From assembly GCA_023269545.1 (NCBI GenBank), contig JAHFTB010000009.1:32685-96684 (forward strand): a stretch of 64,000 nt of DNA. Reading direction: 5' to 3'. The stretch's first letter is position 1, and each line of letters begins with the position of its first letter. Both the position numbers and the translations under genes were made by a program. Positions 27,503 through 36,384 of this stretch are shown piece after piece. Source of the stretch: Verrucomicrobiota bacterium (lineage in GTDB: Bacteria > Verrucomicrobiota > Verrucomicrobiia > Chthoniobacterales > Xiphinematobacteraceae). Under the pieces are notes generated by a model that was not told the DNA's origin, did not search any database, and saw nothing but the letters and a program-made list of their open reading frames with translations.

Positions 27503-30500
27503 ATGTCCCATTTCCCCCCGCTCTCGTTCGCAATGGATATTCGTCTCCCATTAACTTCCCTTCCGGAAGAGAGAATTGAAGAAGTATCTGAAATTTCGTC
27601 AGAGGCATCCATCGATCAATCCCAGATTAGTCAATTAGTGATTAAGCGGCAACGCAGAGCCGTTTTTCCTGGTGAATATGATAATATCGTTTGCAATACT
27701 CCGCCCGAAAAAATTGCAAATATAGATCCGGAGATATTTAAAAATCTGACGAGCGAGGGAGTACAACGCTTAAGTTCGGAACAAATCATGCAATTGATAC
27801 CGGAACAAGTCACGGCTCTGCCATCTAGGGTCTTCGCGCTTCTCATGCCACAGCAAATAGCTCAACTGAATGCTCTGGTTTTCCGAAAACTTTCCGCGGA
27901 TTATCTCAACCACTTGCCTTTGGCAAAACGTGCTTCAGAACGTATTCCACAGATTACAACGGAACAACTTTCTCAAATACCGGTGGAAGTTTTTTTTGAT
28001 CTGAATAGCGGATTTCTTATGTCGCTGAAGCCAAGACAAATTTCCACTCTTTCAGGCGAACAACTTGCTGAAATTAATCCGGAGATTTTTAAGCATCCTT
28101 CCATTATATACTTTATTTCCGCATTAAATAAAAATCAATTTTCGGAACTAACCGCAAATCAGATTCGGGCCATTTCTCCGAAAAATTTCCAAAAATTATT
28201 TTCAGATTATTTAGAACGAGGTCAAAATTTATTAGAAAATTTTAAAGGAGGACAATTGCGGTTGCTTACAGAAGATCAAATATCCGTTGCTATTCAACTT
28301 ACAGATAACAAATTCATCATGAAAAGCTATCTGATGGATTATTTTCGGACTATGCCTGAGTACGAAGTCCGGAAGTTGACGCAACAAGAAATTCGCATAC
28401 TCGGACCCGATATGCTGCAACAATTGGGAACGGCTTTTTTAAAAAAACTAAATTCAATGCAACTTGATTGGTTCACAGAAAACCAGCTGAAGGTATTTAA
28501 ATCGGAGGATATCCAATCGGCACGTCAGCAATCCAAAACAACAGAGGCGCTCATCCAAACCAGGCTTCGTAGAGTCAAACAGGCCTATCTGAGTCAAATA
28601 TCATCCACTCAGCTTGCCGAAAAAAATCCCGATTTTTTTACAAAGTTAAGTGCAAGTGATATTTCTGTTCTATCTCCTTCGCAGATAGAAAAGATGACTC
28701 CTACTCAAATCTCAGCTCAGAAAGCGGACTTTTTCCATTACCTCAATACAAAGCAATTGGTAACTTTTGGCAAAATTCAGAGGCAGGCAATTTCTCCGGA
28801 AGTCTTTACAAAACTGACTATAGAGAACTTTTGGGGGAAATTAGTTCCATTGCAATCGCGACTGATATTTATAGATCCCAAGTATCAAAGATTTTTTTCT
28901 CTGAGTCAGTTTCATGCAATTATACAAAGTTTGACTCCGGAACAGGTGGCTGGGATTCCCGTAGAAGTCTACCAAAAAATGGGTGATGAATTTCTCCTTG
29001 CCATCCAACCTCCGGCCCTCGCCAAAGTCCCTGCCAAGGTCTTCCGTTATGTGACACAGAATTTTGTTAAAGATTTTAACCTGGATCAGGTCAGAAGTCT
29101 TAATGCAAGACAAGTGCTTTGCTTGAGATTAAAAGTTTTTTCGCATCTGAGATCCGAACAAATATCCGCAATGGATTCGGGAATATTTGGATCATTTACT
29201 AAAGAACATATCGGAAGCTTAAATTCGAAAGTATTTTCCGCACTAAAGCCGTTGCAGGTTGTTAATTTAAAATCGGAGGTATTTGCGAATATTACCAGGC
29301 CGGATATACAAAATTTAGATCCAAAAATATTTTCCATAATACGCGTGGAACATCTTAATGCTTTGGCAGACATTCCTGCGGATAAAGTGAATAATGGTGA
29401 AAAAAATCATCCTATTCAATGGTTGACAGAGGCGCAAATCCAAAAGATCCCCCGTGAATTGATCGGGAAAATTCATTCGCATTTTTTTGAAAAACTGACT
29501 CAGCATCAATGGGACTCTTTCAGACTGGTTCAACTTCAAGAAATATCGGTTGAAAATATTCTTAAATGGAAAACGGATAATAGTTTTTTGTACCAAAAAT
29601 TAGTTGCGGAAAAAGACAGTCTTTTTTTTGATCAGCGAACTGCATTAGAAGTGCTTCCGCATCCCTTTTCTGGCAAACGTAAGCAAAATGATGTGGGAGA
29701 TCCTGCCGTACAGTCACCTGAAAAAAAAGTCCGGTTGGAAAGACGTCAGGCAGTACTTCTGTTCGTGCCAAAAACTGAACTTTATACAAATCAGTTAACC
29801 GAGTTCCGGAGTGCGGTGGAAAATCTTCGAAGCAAACATCCTGAAAGCGCCTTTTATGCATTGAGTTGGGATGAAAATGAGCGTTTGGAACAATGGCAGC
29901 TTCACGATTCTCAAGAAAAATTGGCAACGAGCTGGAAGACCTTGGAAGATTTTCCTCAGGGGGAATATGATAAAGTAATTTTATTAGGACATGGCGAAAA
30001 TCAGTTGGGTAGGTTCGAAGATATCCACTATGTCGCATTGGTCGAAGCTATCGCTAAGTGGACTCGAAATATTTCGAAAATCAAGCATCTGAGCATCCTA
30101 GCTTGTGGAATCAAGGCCGAGCTCGGAGTCATGCTCTACCGCAAATTGTATCAAGAAAGCCCAATGTTCGGAAAAGTCCCCTTATTAAAGGTTCCCGAAA
30201 TCGACCGAATCACTGGTTCGGAGCTGCCTGTTTACATAGCAGGAAATGGCGAGGAAGGAACCAGTAAAAATACGGCCGTCCAAGTGGGAAATCGACTTTA
30301 TCAAGATAAACAAGACGGGAAAATTAAGCATGGAGTGAGCGATGCAAAATGGGAGGTAAAACGCAATGTGGAAGGAAAAATAGAAATTACCAGCTATCTG
30401 TTGCCTACCCATGGGAATGGGACCATTATCCGCGATACTCAACAACATGCGGGGCCTTTTGGTTATGCACGCCTGCAGCAGGAAAAATCCGAAGCGGAGG

Positions 30501-33475
30501 CGGCAGTCCGGACAGCAATGGAAATCACGGGGGAAGTAGGGAATGAAGTGCGGGAAAAAGCGGCATCCATTTCTCACAAAACCAATAAGGATAGTTTCGT
30601 AGCAGTACTTGAAAAAATAAAAGAGGAAACCGGAAAATACTTAATTCCAGTTGTTAATCTGGAAAATGGACTCACGCATGATATCGAAATTTCCTTGGAA
30701 AGAGCGCAGGTTTTAAAAACAGCGCAAGAAACCTTAAAATTTAGCTATGAGCCATTAAAACCTTTTATAGAAAGAGAGAGTACCGGACAGTTAAGAATGA
30801 AAGGAATTGAAGGAGCCCAAGGGCATTCCGGGACTATGAACGGGGCATTCTTCGCCATGGCATTACTCCGGTATATCAAAGAGACTAAATTATCGGACGA
30901 GGAAAAGCTGAGTGTATACTGGAATCTCGGAGGGCTGGGAGTAGCGGTTGCCGGAGATGGCGTGGAACTAGGCAAGCTCGTCAGCGAGGCGATGGGCAGT
31001 ACGGTGGAACGTTCCTTACAAACTTTGGGACGCGTATTTGAAGGTGCTAATATCGTATTTATGGTGGGATCGGTGGGATGGGATAGCTATGAATTAGCTG
31101 CTACGGACGATCCAGTAAAGCGGGTTGGGTTGGCAATTGGCTTGGGATTTAATCTTGGAGCCTTGGGACTGCAGGGAGGAAGTATGGGAATGAGTCTGCT
31201 CATGCCTGCGGCGGCTGGAACGCTAGGTGCCATAGGATCTTTAGCAGTGCCATTGATGGGAGTAGGCTTTGGATTTTCCGTTTTTGGCGAGCAAATCGCG
31301 CGGAACAATCAAGCAGTTCACGAGTTTTATAAATTTTTTATCGAATACTTTAAAGAGTGTGATGGGGGAGTTTATACCAAAAAGGAAAACATCCTCATCC
31401 CGCCTGTCAATGTGCCGATAGCGGAAATTAATTATAGAACTCAGAAAATAAAACTGGGAAATGTGCGATTGGCAAAAAGCCGTCAAGCCAGCGGAGGTTG
31501 GATTCAACGTCTCTCAGGAGCTGCCCCGTCTCACGTCTATATCTTCGGAAAAGGATACGATTATTTTGATGTCCTAAATCCGAAAGCAAAAACAGTTCAT
31601 CTGGATACGACTGCAAGCGCAGTAATTTTATCAGATATGCCGCCAGTCGATATGAACTATAATTATATCGACTCACTGACTACAAAGAGTTCCGAAGAAA
31701 CTAAAATTGATCATAGAATGCAGACGATGGGAGAGTTCGAACCAAATAATTGGTGGAAAAATTTGAAGCCTAAAGCTCAACCGAATTATTGCGAGGCAAC
31801 GCAAAAGGTGGTTTTGGATGGGAAAACCAGGGTGCTTTATTTTCCACCTCGTCGGAGCGATTCTCATATGATCGGCAAGGTGCGCTTTGTCATAGAATGC
31901 GGAGGAGGACGCTCCATACTGAGAGGGCTGTATTCTGGAGTGAAGGTGACTTTGAAGGATGAGAAAAAAAATCCTTCCTCAATTATCTTGGAAGTACCCC
32001 AAGGAACGTTATTAGGGTCGGGTGATGTGAGTATCGTTGCCAACGGAAATAGTCGAATCCTAAAAATTAAATGTCAGGAAAATGAGGTCATTGAAGTGGA
32101 TATCACCGATGTAAATCCGGATTCAAAAATGATTTTCGTAGGGAAAGGACAGACCATCCGAAATCTGGATTTGATCACTGGAGAAAGTAAGATTCACTCC
32201 TTGGATTTAAGAGGGGCGGAAAGAGCGGAAATCCTTCTAAATCGACTGACGGATCAGGGACAACTGATGGACCTGGTGTCGCTCACTCAAGGGTTCTTAT
32301 TGCCCGTTCTTCCTAAGAAGGAGGACGCGAATGAGGAGAACAGGGCTCTTTATCAAAAGCAGTTGGAGGAAGCTGAGAAAATTTCTATCCGCATTCTGTG
32401 GGATACCAAAAATCGTCGCATTATGGCTCCCGGTGAAAATTATCCCACGTTGAGTATGGTTTCGCTACAAGGCAATAAAGTACTCGAACCTTGGTTGGGA
32501 ATCAGGCAAGCGGGATTTACACAAAAGTATGCTTTCTTTTTTAATACGGAGGAGCCAGTTCTCATACAAACAGACCGAAGGACAAACCAGCAGATCGCAC
32601 GTTATAAATTACGATTTTTTTCCAATGGGAGCCGCATCGAAGGAATCACCCGGATAGGTGATCAGATATTTGCAAAACAAGTCATTCCTTTAGGTTTGCA
32701 AAATGAAGAAGTCACGCTGATTCATATGTTACAGGAAGACAAAATTAACCTATTGGAAGTAATTGGTTTAAATCATAAACATTTTCAGAAATTCACGAAC
32801 TTCTCCGATGACTTTTTAACGGACTTGAGAGCGGTAAAAACCGAGGGTAGCGAATCGGATCAAGCAGCTAATCTCATGGAAGTATTTTCACGTCAGCTTC
32901 AGTTAGGAGAATGGTGGGAACCATCACAGCCGCTTCTCTCTGCGGAAATTTCCGAATGGGTGAAAATAAGCGGGAGGAATAGTCGAGGGACCATGGAGAC
33001 GGTATTTCTTAATTTGGAGAAAGGTTATATTGTGAACACCGGTGGGAATGACGATGTTTTAGTGAAAAGTTGGTCTTATTCCTCATCTGTGGGAGGAATG
33101 GGGATTTTGCTATGGTCTCGGAAGAAGAAAACGGCGCGATTTGTTAAATTGACGCCCGGAAAGTTTAATCCCATTATAATTCGCGAGCAGGCGGTCGGCA
33201 ATTCGGCCCTTGGAATATCCCATTTTCCCCAAAAAATTTCTTCAGGGATCAATCCTCCAGGAAGATTCCATAAACTGGCGGAGAATCAAAAGGTCACCTT
33301 CTTTGAAGAGTACGGACAAATTTACTTAGTTACCGAGGAGGGAAAACAAATATTTGCGGTAAACTGTTATGGAGAACAAATGTCACTGCAATATCAAGTG
33401 CAGACGGTTTCCCAAGAAAAAATGGATGCGTGGCAAGAGGAAAATATCTCTTTGGGAATGGCGGAAGCAGCATGA
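27503..33475 (+). CDS. Giant toxin-like protein B: repeat solenoid, C80 cysteine protease, TcdA/TcdB-like pore region
   Basis: 1990 aa, no signal peptide. Residues about 55-720 are dozens of 8-11-residue units of the type xPEQIxxL / xPEVFxxL (for example SSEQIMQL, IPEQVTAL, MPQQIAQL), probably an alpha-solenoid. Residues about 745-960 match the C80/CPD autoprotease: VILLGHGEN with His830, LSILACGIKAE with Cys868, and a Lys/Arg-rich flap (NRLYQDKQDGKIKHG) where inositol hexakisphosphate binds in relatives. Residues about 1110-1320 match the TcdA/TcdB pore-forming domain: MNGAFFAMALLRY, a long hydrophobic Gly/Ala tract at about 1208-1262, then GGVYTKKENILIPP and IAEINYRTQKIKLGN. VRFVIECGGGRSILRG follows in the delivery region. 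The rest is unrecognised. The DNA is visibly A/T-richer than the neighbours, consistent with acquisition. Domain order equals that of clostridial toxins, with the solenoid in the cargo position. Confidence 0.82.
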   Translation: MSHFPPLSFAMDIRLPLTSLPEERIEEVSEISSEASIDQSQISQLVIKRQRRAVFPGEYDNIVCNTPPEKIANIDPEIFKNLTSEGVQRLSSEQIMQLIPEQVTALPSRVFALLMPQQIAQLNALVFRKLSADYLNHLPLAKRASERIPQITTEQLSQIPVEVFFDLNSGFLMSLKPRQISTLSGEQLAEINPEIFKHPSIIYFISALNKNQFSELTANQIRAISPKNFQKLFSDYLERGQNLLENFKGGQLRLLTEDQISVAIQLTDNKFIMKSYLMDYFRTMPEYEVRKLTQQEIRILGPDMLQQLGTAFLKKLNSMQLDWFTENQLKVFKSEDIQSARQQSKTTEALIQTRLRRVKQAYLSQISSTQLAEKNPDFFTKLSASDISVLSPSQIEKMTPTQISAQKADFFHYLNTKQLVTFGKIQRQAISPEVFTKLTIENFWGKLVPLQSRLIFIDPKYQRFFSLSQFHAIIQSLTPEQVAGIPVEVYQKMGDEFLLAIQPPALAKVPAKVFRYVTQNFVKDFNLDQVRSLNARQVLCLRLKVFSHLRSEQISAMDSGIFGSFTKEHIGSLNSKVFSALKPLQVVNLKSEVFANITRPDIQNLDPKIFSIIRVEHLNALADIPADKVNNGEKNHPIQWLTEAQIQKIPRELIGKIHSHFFEKLTQHQWDSFRLVQLQEISVENILKWKTDNSFLYQKLVAEKDSLFFDQRTALEVLPHPFSGKRKQNDVGDPAVQSPEKKVRLERRQAVLLFVPKTELYTNQLTEFRSAVENLRSKHPESAFYALSWDENERLEQWQLHDSQEKLATSWKTLEDFPQGEYDKVILLGHGENQLGRFEDIHYVALVEAIAKWTRNISKIKHLSILACGIKAELGVMLYRKLYQESPMFGKVPLLKVPEIDRITGSELPVYIAGNGEEGTSKNTAVQVGNRLYQDKQDGKIKHGVSDAKWEVKRNVEGKIEITSYLLPTHGNGTIIRDTQQHAGPFGYARLQQEKSEAEAAVRTAMEITGEVGNEVREKAASISHKTNKDSFVAVLEKIKEETGKYLIPVVNLENGLTHDIEISLERAQVLKTAQETLKFSYEPLKPFIERESTGQLRMKGIEGAQGHSGTMNGAFFAMALLRYIKETKLSDEEKLSVYWNLGGLGVAVAGDGVELGKLVSEAMGSTVERSLQTLGRVFEGANIVFMVGSVGWDSYELAATDDPVKRVGLAIGLGFNLGALGLQGGSMGMSLLMPAAAGTLGAIGSLAVPLMGVGFGFSVFGEQIARNNQAVHEFYKFFIEYFKECDGGVYTKKENILIPPVNVPIAEINYRTQKIKLGNVRLAKSRQASGGWIQRLSGAAPSHVYIFGKGYDYFDVLNPKAKTVHLDTTASAVILSDMPPVDMNYNYIDSLTTKSSEETKIDHRMQTMGEFEPNNWWKNLKPKAQPNYCEATQKVVLDGKTRVLYFPPRRSDSHMIGKVRFVIECGGGRSILRGLYSGVKVTLKDEKKNPSSIILEVPQGTLLGSGDVSIVANGNSRILKIKCQENEVIEVDITDVNPDSKMIFVGKGQTIRNLDLITGESKIHSLDLRGAERAEILLNRLTDQGQLMDLVSLTQGFLLPVLPKKEDANEENRALYQKQLEEAEKISIRILWDTKNRRIMAPGENYPTLSMVSLQGNKVLEPWLGIRQAGFTQKYAFFFNTEEPVLIQTDRRTNQQIARYKLRFFSNGSRIEGITRIGDQIFAKQVIPLGLQNEEVTLIHMLQEDKINLLEVIGLNHKHFQKFTNFSDDFLTDLRAVKTEGSESDQAANLMEVFSRQLQLGEWWEPSQPLLSAEISEWVKISGRNSRGTMETVFLNLEKGYIVNTGGNDDVLVKSWSYSSSVGGMGILLWSRKKKTARFVKLTPGKFNPIIIREQAVGNSALGISHFPQKISSGINPPGRFHKLAENQKVTFFEEYGQIYLVTEEGKQIFAVNCYGEQMSLQYQVQTVSQEKMDAWQEENISLGMAEAA

Positions 33476-33520
33476 ATATTTTGCGCCTCGCTGGAATCAC
33501 AAATCCCAGGCACATTCGGT

Positions 33521-33545
33521 CTCATTTTAAAGGAATTCCGCTATA
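33521..33545 (+). repeat. Repeat family B, copy overlapping the pseudouridine synthase stop
   Basis: CTCATTTTAAA plus GGAATTCCGCTATA, identical to the copy at 6597-6621. It lies between convergent genes, and its last bases supply the TAG stop codon of the minus-strand pseudouridine synthase. Confidence 0.75.
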
Positions 33546-34314
33546 ACACCTCGCTGGAAATTTGCAGAAATTGGTTCATATCCGCAGGAAGGCCGCACTT
33601 CCACCCCATATGCATCTCCCCGGTATGGACTTCCATAGAGGTGGAGTGTAATGCATGGCGGGGCAGATAGAGGAGAGCCTGGAGGCTGGGATTCCATCCC
33701 TCTTCAATAAACTGAAGATAGTACGTTTCGCTGGCTCCGTAGAGCTTATCGCCCACCACCGGATGTCCCGAGTGAGCAAGATGCACTCGAATCTGGTGAG
33801 TCCGCCCCGTAAGAGGAATTGCGCGAATGAGGCTAATTCTGCCGGCCAACGGATGCAAAAGACGCTTTTCCACCCGGAAAAGAGTTTTTGCCGAAGCTCC
33901 CTCCGGATGCACCGCCCGTTTTAACCAAACGCTGCTGAAGGCAACTTCTCCCAATCGAAGGATAGGCAGGTGGACTTCAAATTCGTTTTGCGCAGGCCAT
34001 CCCAGTACGATTGCCAGATATTCTTTATGAATTTTCCCACCTGCCATAGCCCTTGCGAGATGGGAAGCGATACGAGTCGTTTTTGCTACCAGGACGACTC
34101 CGCTGGTCTCTCGATCCAGGCGGTTAATTAACGAAATTTTCCCTCCATTCACTATCTCGAAGGCCAGAAGATCTCGCAAGCCGTGCCAGAGAGTCTGGGG
34201 CCCACCCGGTTTTGTGGGATGGCTCAACACGCCGGAAGACTTGTTTACAGCTATCCACTCCGCGGTTTCGGCTAAGATATCAAAATGATCCGATGGGTCC
34301 GTTCTGCTGAACAT
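33541..34314 (-). CDS. RluA-family pseudouridine synthase
   Basis: Converts uridine to pseudouridine in rRNA or tRNA. The catalytic segment is LINRLDRETSGVVLVAKT near residue 62 (catalytic Asp in RLDRETSG). The later family motifs RISLIRAIPLTGRTHQIRVHLAHSGHPVVGDKLYG are also present. There is no N-terminal S4 domain; it starts with DHFDILAETAEWIAVNKSSGVLSHP. 257 aa, typical of the RluA/RluC-type catalytic unit. The exact target site cannot be told. It is divergent from the cNMP-binding gene and convergent with giant gene B. Confidence 0.92.
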   Translation of the reverse strand: MFSRTDPSDHFDILAETAEWIAVNKSSGVLSHPTKPGGPQTLWHGLRDLLAFEIVNGGKISLINRLDRETSGVVLVAKTTRIASHLARAMAGGKIHKEYLAIVLGWPAQNEFEVHLPILRLGEVAFSSVWLKRAVHPEGASAKTLFRVEKRLLHPLAGRISLIRAIPLTGRTHQIRVHLAHSGHPVVGDKLYGASETYYLQFIEEGWNPSLQALLYLPRHALHSTSMEVHTGEMHMGWKCGLPADMNQFLQISSEVL

Positions 34315-34357
34315 CTCTTTAATTTACAGTGAGTTATTGTAACCGTGGCTTGCGTGA

Positions 34358-34406
34358 AAACAGGGGAAAACGAGCAAGCTTTTCTCCGGAATCCGCGTAA
34401 GTCCTG
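34358..34406 (+). repeat. Repeat family C, partial copy
   Basis: This 49-bp stretch (from AAACAGGGGAAAACGAGC to GCGTAAGTCCTG) matches most of the repeat at 4809-4871 but has lost the left inverted arm. It lies in the divergent promoter gap between the pseudouridine synthase and the cNMP-binding gene. Confidence 0.5.
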
Positions 34407-34504
34407 GTATCTATAATTTGTGCTAGCCTTCTTCCCAAAAACTTTGGGATAATGAAAAGTATAGTCGTTTTGGATTAAATCTGGCTGACTGACTTATACG
34501 TTCG

Positions 34505-35056
34505 ATGGAAGAATCGTCCCACAAATCTCAGGCTAAGGCAAAAAAAAGCTCTTCATTGGAAGAGGGATTGAAGCACACAGATACCCTCTCCAAGTTTAAA
34601 CTTTTTACTGGTTTCCACCAAGAGGAATTGGAATCTCTGGTGGGTCTCAGTGATGTCATCACAATACCCGCAGGTACGGAAATAGTGTGCGAAGGAGACC
34701 CGGGTCACTGTATGTTTGTCATTCTCAATGGCAAAGCCCTGGTATTTAAAAAGGTGACTGCAGGGGAGTTGCCCTTGGCAGAACTTTCTTCCGGTGATTT
34801 TTTTGGGGAAGTCTCTCTCGTGGACGATGGGGTTCGTTCGGCAACTGTTTTAGCCACTGAAGATTGTCGTCTTTTGAAAATCACTCGTATGGTGATTGGC
34901 GTGCTGGCCGGGATTCAACCTTCGGCGGCTATCCAGCTTCTTGCAGCTATCGGACGATCACTCGTCCAACGGCTTCGTGCTGGAAATCAAAAATACCTTG
35001 ATCTTATTCTAGCCGGACATGCACCCACGTCAGAGTCTCTTTCTCAACAGGATTGA
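34505..35056 (+). CDS. Cyclic-nucleotide-binding domain protein
   Basis: 183-aa protein with one Crp/cNMP-binding beta-roll: LFTGFHQEELESLVGLSD (about residue 33), EIVCEGDPGHCMFVILNGKA, and the phosphate-binding-cassette-like FFGEVSLVDDGVRSATVLA near residue 100. After the C-helix there is no helix-turn-helix, so it is not a transcription factor by itself. The N-terminal 25 residues are Lys/Ser-rich. It is 23 bp upstream of lpxC/fabZ on the same strand, suggesting co-transcription with lipid A genes. Its partner and ligand are unknown; the conserved Arg in GVRSAT suggests that cNMP binding is possible. Confidence 0.85.
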   Translation: MEESSHKSQAKAKKSSSLEEGLKHTDTLSKFKLFTGFHQEELESLVGLSDVITIPAGTEIVCEGDPGHCMFVILNGKALVFKKVTAGELPLAELSSGDFFGEVSLVDDGVRSATVLATEDCRLLKITRMVIGVLAGIQPSAAIQLLAAIGRSLVQRLRAGNQKYLDLILAGHAPTSESLSQQD

Positions 35057-35079
35057 GTAAAAGACAGCTTTTTTAAATT

Positions 35080-36384
35080 GTGGACAAACAACGGACGCTC
35101 GCGCAATCGGCCACTCTTACCGGCAGCTCTCTCCATACTGGAGAAAATGTGAATTTAACCATTCATCCAGCCGCTCCCGGTCACGGAATCAAATTCCGTC
35201 GCAAGGATCTCCCTGATCAGCCCATAGTGGAAGCAAAAGCGGAAAATGTAAAAACTGTCGAACGTTCTACCACCATCGTCAATGGAGGGGTCAAAGTCCA
35301 CACCGTAGAACATGTCCTCTCCGCACTCGCCGGAATGGGTATCGACAATGCGTTGGTGGAAATGGACGCAAATGAGCCGCCCATTGGAGATGGAAGCGCA
35401 CAACCATTTGTACAGCTGATTTGTAAAGCGGGAATTGTAGAACAGGACGCCGTACTTTCTTATTTTGAAATTTCCGAACCTCTTCATGTGGAAAGCCGCG
35501 AAGGTTCCTTACTGACAATCATTCCTGATAATAAATTTCGAATCTCTTGCACCCAAGTAGGTCCCGAGGGACGCTTTACACAGTTTCTTTCGCTCACGAT
35601 TACTCCCGAAATTTACGAGAAAGAGATCGCTCCCGCACGGACCTTCGTCTTCTATGAAGATGTCAAGCCCCTGATGGAAAAGGGATTAATCAAAGGGGGG
35701 AGCTTGGAAAACGCCATAGTGGCCCGTGGAGATTCTGTATTGAGTAAAGAACCGCTCCGTTTCCCAGACGAATTTGTTCGCCATAAAATTTTGGATATTA
35801 TCGGGGATCTTGCCCTTTCCGGACGCCGATTTACGGGACACGTCATTGCCGTTCGACCAGGGCATGGCCCCAATACGGAGCTTGCCAAATTACTTGCTAA
35901 ACGTCACGCCGAGCTTTTGGCCATGGCCCCCACTCCCACAATTTCCAGTTCCTCCGTACTGGATGTGAAGGAAGTAATGAAAACCTTGCCTCACCGCTAC
36001 CCGTTCCTTATGGTGGACCGCATCGTAGAGTTTACAGACGATATTACTGCTATCGGCGTAAAATCGGTGACAATCAATGAACCCTATTTTCAAGGGCATT
36101 TTCCGGGTCACCCCGTGATGCCTGGCGTTCTTCAACTCGAAGCAATGGCTCAAGTGGCAAGCATTCTGATGATGCGTAAAACGGAAAGCTCGGGAAAAAT
36201 TGGCTATTTCATGAGTGCCGATGCCGTCAAATTTCGCAAACCTGTATTACCCGGAGACACCCTTTTTATCCATGTGAAAATGATGCGAGCCACAAATCGT
36301 TTAGGTAAGGCTTCTTGCAAATGCATCGTAAATTCGGAAGTCGTCTCCGAAGGGATGCTTTTGTTCGGCTTAATTTCACAATGA
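35080..36384 (+). CDS. lpxC/fabZ: Bifunctional LpxC deacetylase / FabZ dehydratase fusion
   Basis: Residues about 1-285 are LpxC, the zinc deacetylase committing UDP-3-O-acyl-GlcNAc to lipid A; zinc ligands are seen in VEHVLSALAGMGIDN (His) and RHKILDIIGDLAL (His and Asp). Residues about 298-434 are FabZ, the (3R)-hydroxyacyl-ACP dehydratase, with LPHRYPFLMVDRI and GHFPGHPVMPGVLQLEAMAQ (catalytic His and Glu). The start is GTG at 35080. 434 aa. This fusion is known in Bacteroidetes and some PVC bacteria and places the acyl-ACP user and maker in one polypeptide. The stop overlaps the lpxA start by 4 bp (ATGA). Confidence 0.96.
   Translation: MDKQRTLAQSATLTGSSLHTGENVNLTIHPAAPGHGIKFRRKDLPDQPIVEAKAENVKTVERSTTIVNGGVKVHTVEHVLSALAGMGIDNALVEMDANEPPIGDGSAQPFVQLICKAGIVEQDAVLSYFEISEPLHVESREGSLLTIIPDNKFRISCTQVGPEGRFTQFLSLTITPEIYEKEIAPARTFVFYEDVKPLMEKGLIKGGSLENAIVARGDSVLSKEPLRFPDEFVRHKILDIIGDLALSGRRFTGHVIAVRPGHGPNTELAKLLAKRHAELLAMAPTPTISSSSVLDVKEVMKTLPHRYPFLMVDRIVEFTDDITAIGVKSVTINEPYFQGHFPGHPVMPGVLQLEAMAQVASILMMRKTESSGKIGYFMSADAVKFRKPVLPGDTLFIHVKMMRATNRLGKASCKCIVNSEVVSEGMLLFGLISQ

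Noticed and set aside
27680..29660. Leucine-rich repeat or pentapeptide repeat assignment for the N-terminus of giant protein B
   Set aside because: The unit (xPEQIxxL, 8-11 residues) lacks the LxxLxLxxN pattern of LRRs and the A(D/N)LxX pattern of pentapeptide repeats.
36315..36380. Upstream extension of LpxA
   Set aside because: It lies inside the FabZ coding region in another frame; the ATG overlapping the LpxC/FabZ stop gives the normal N-terminus.
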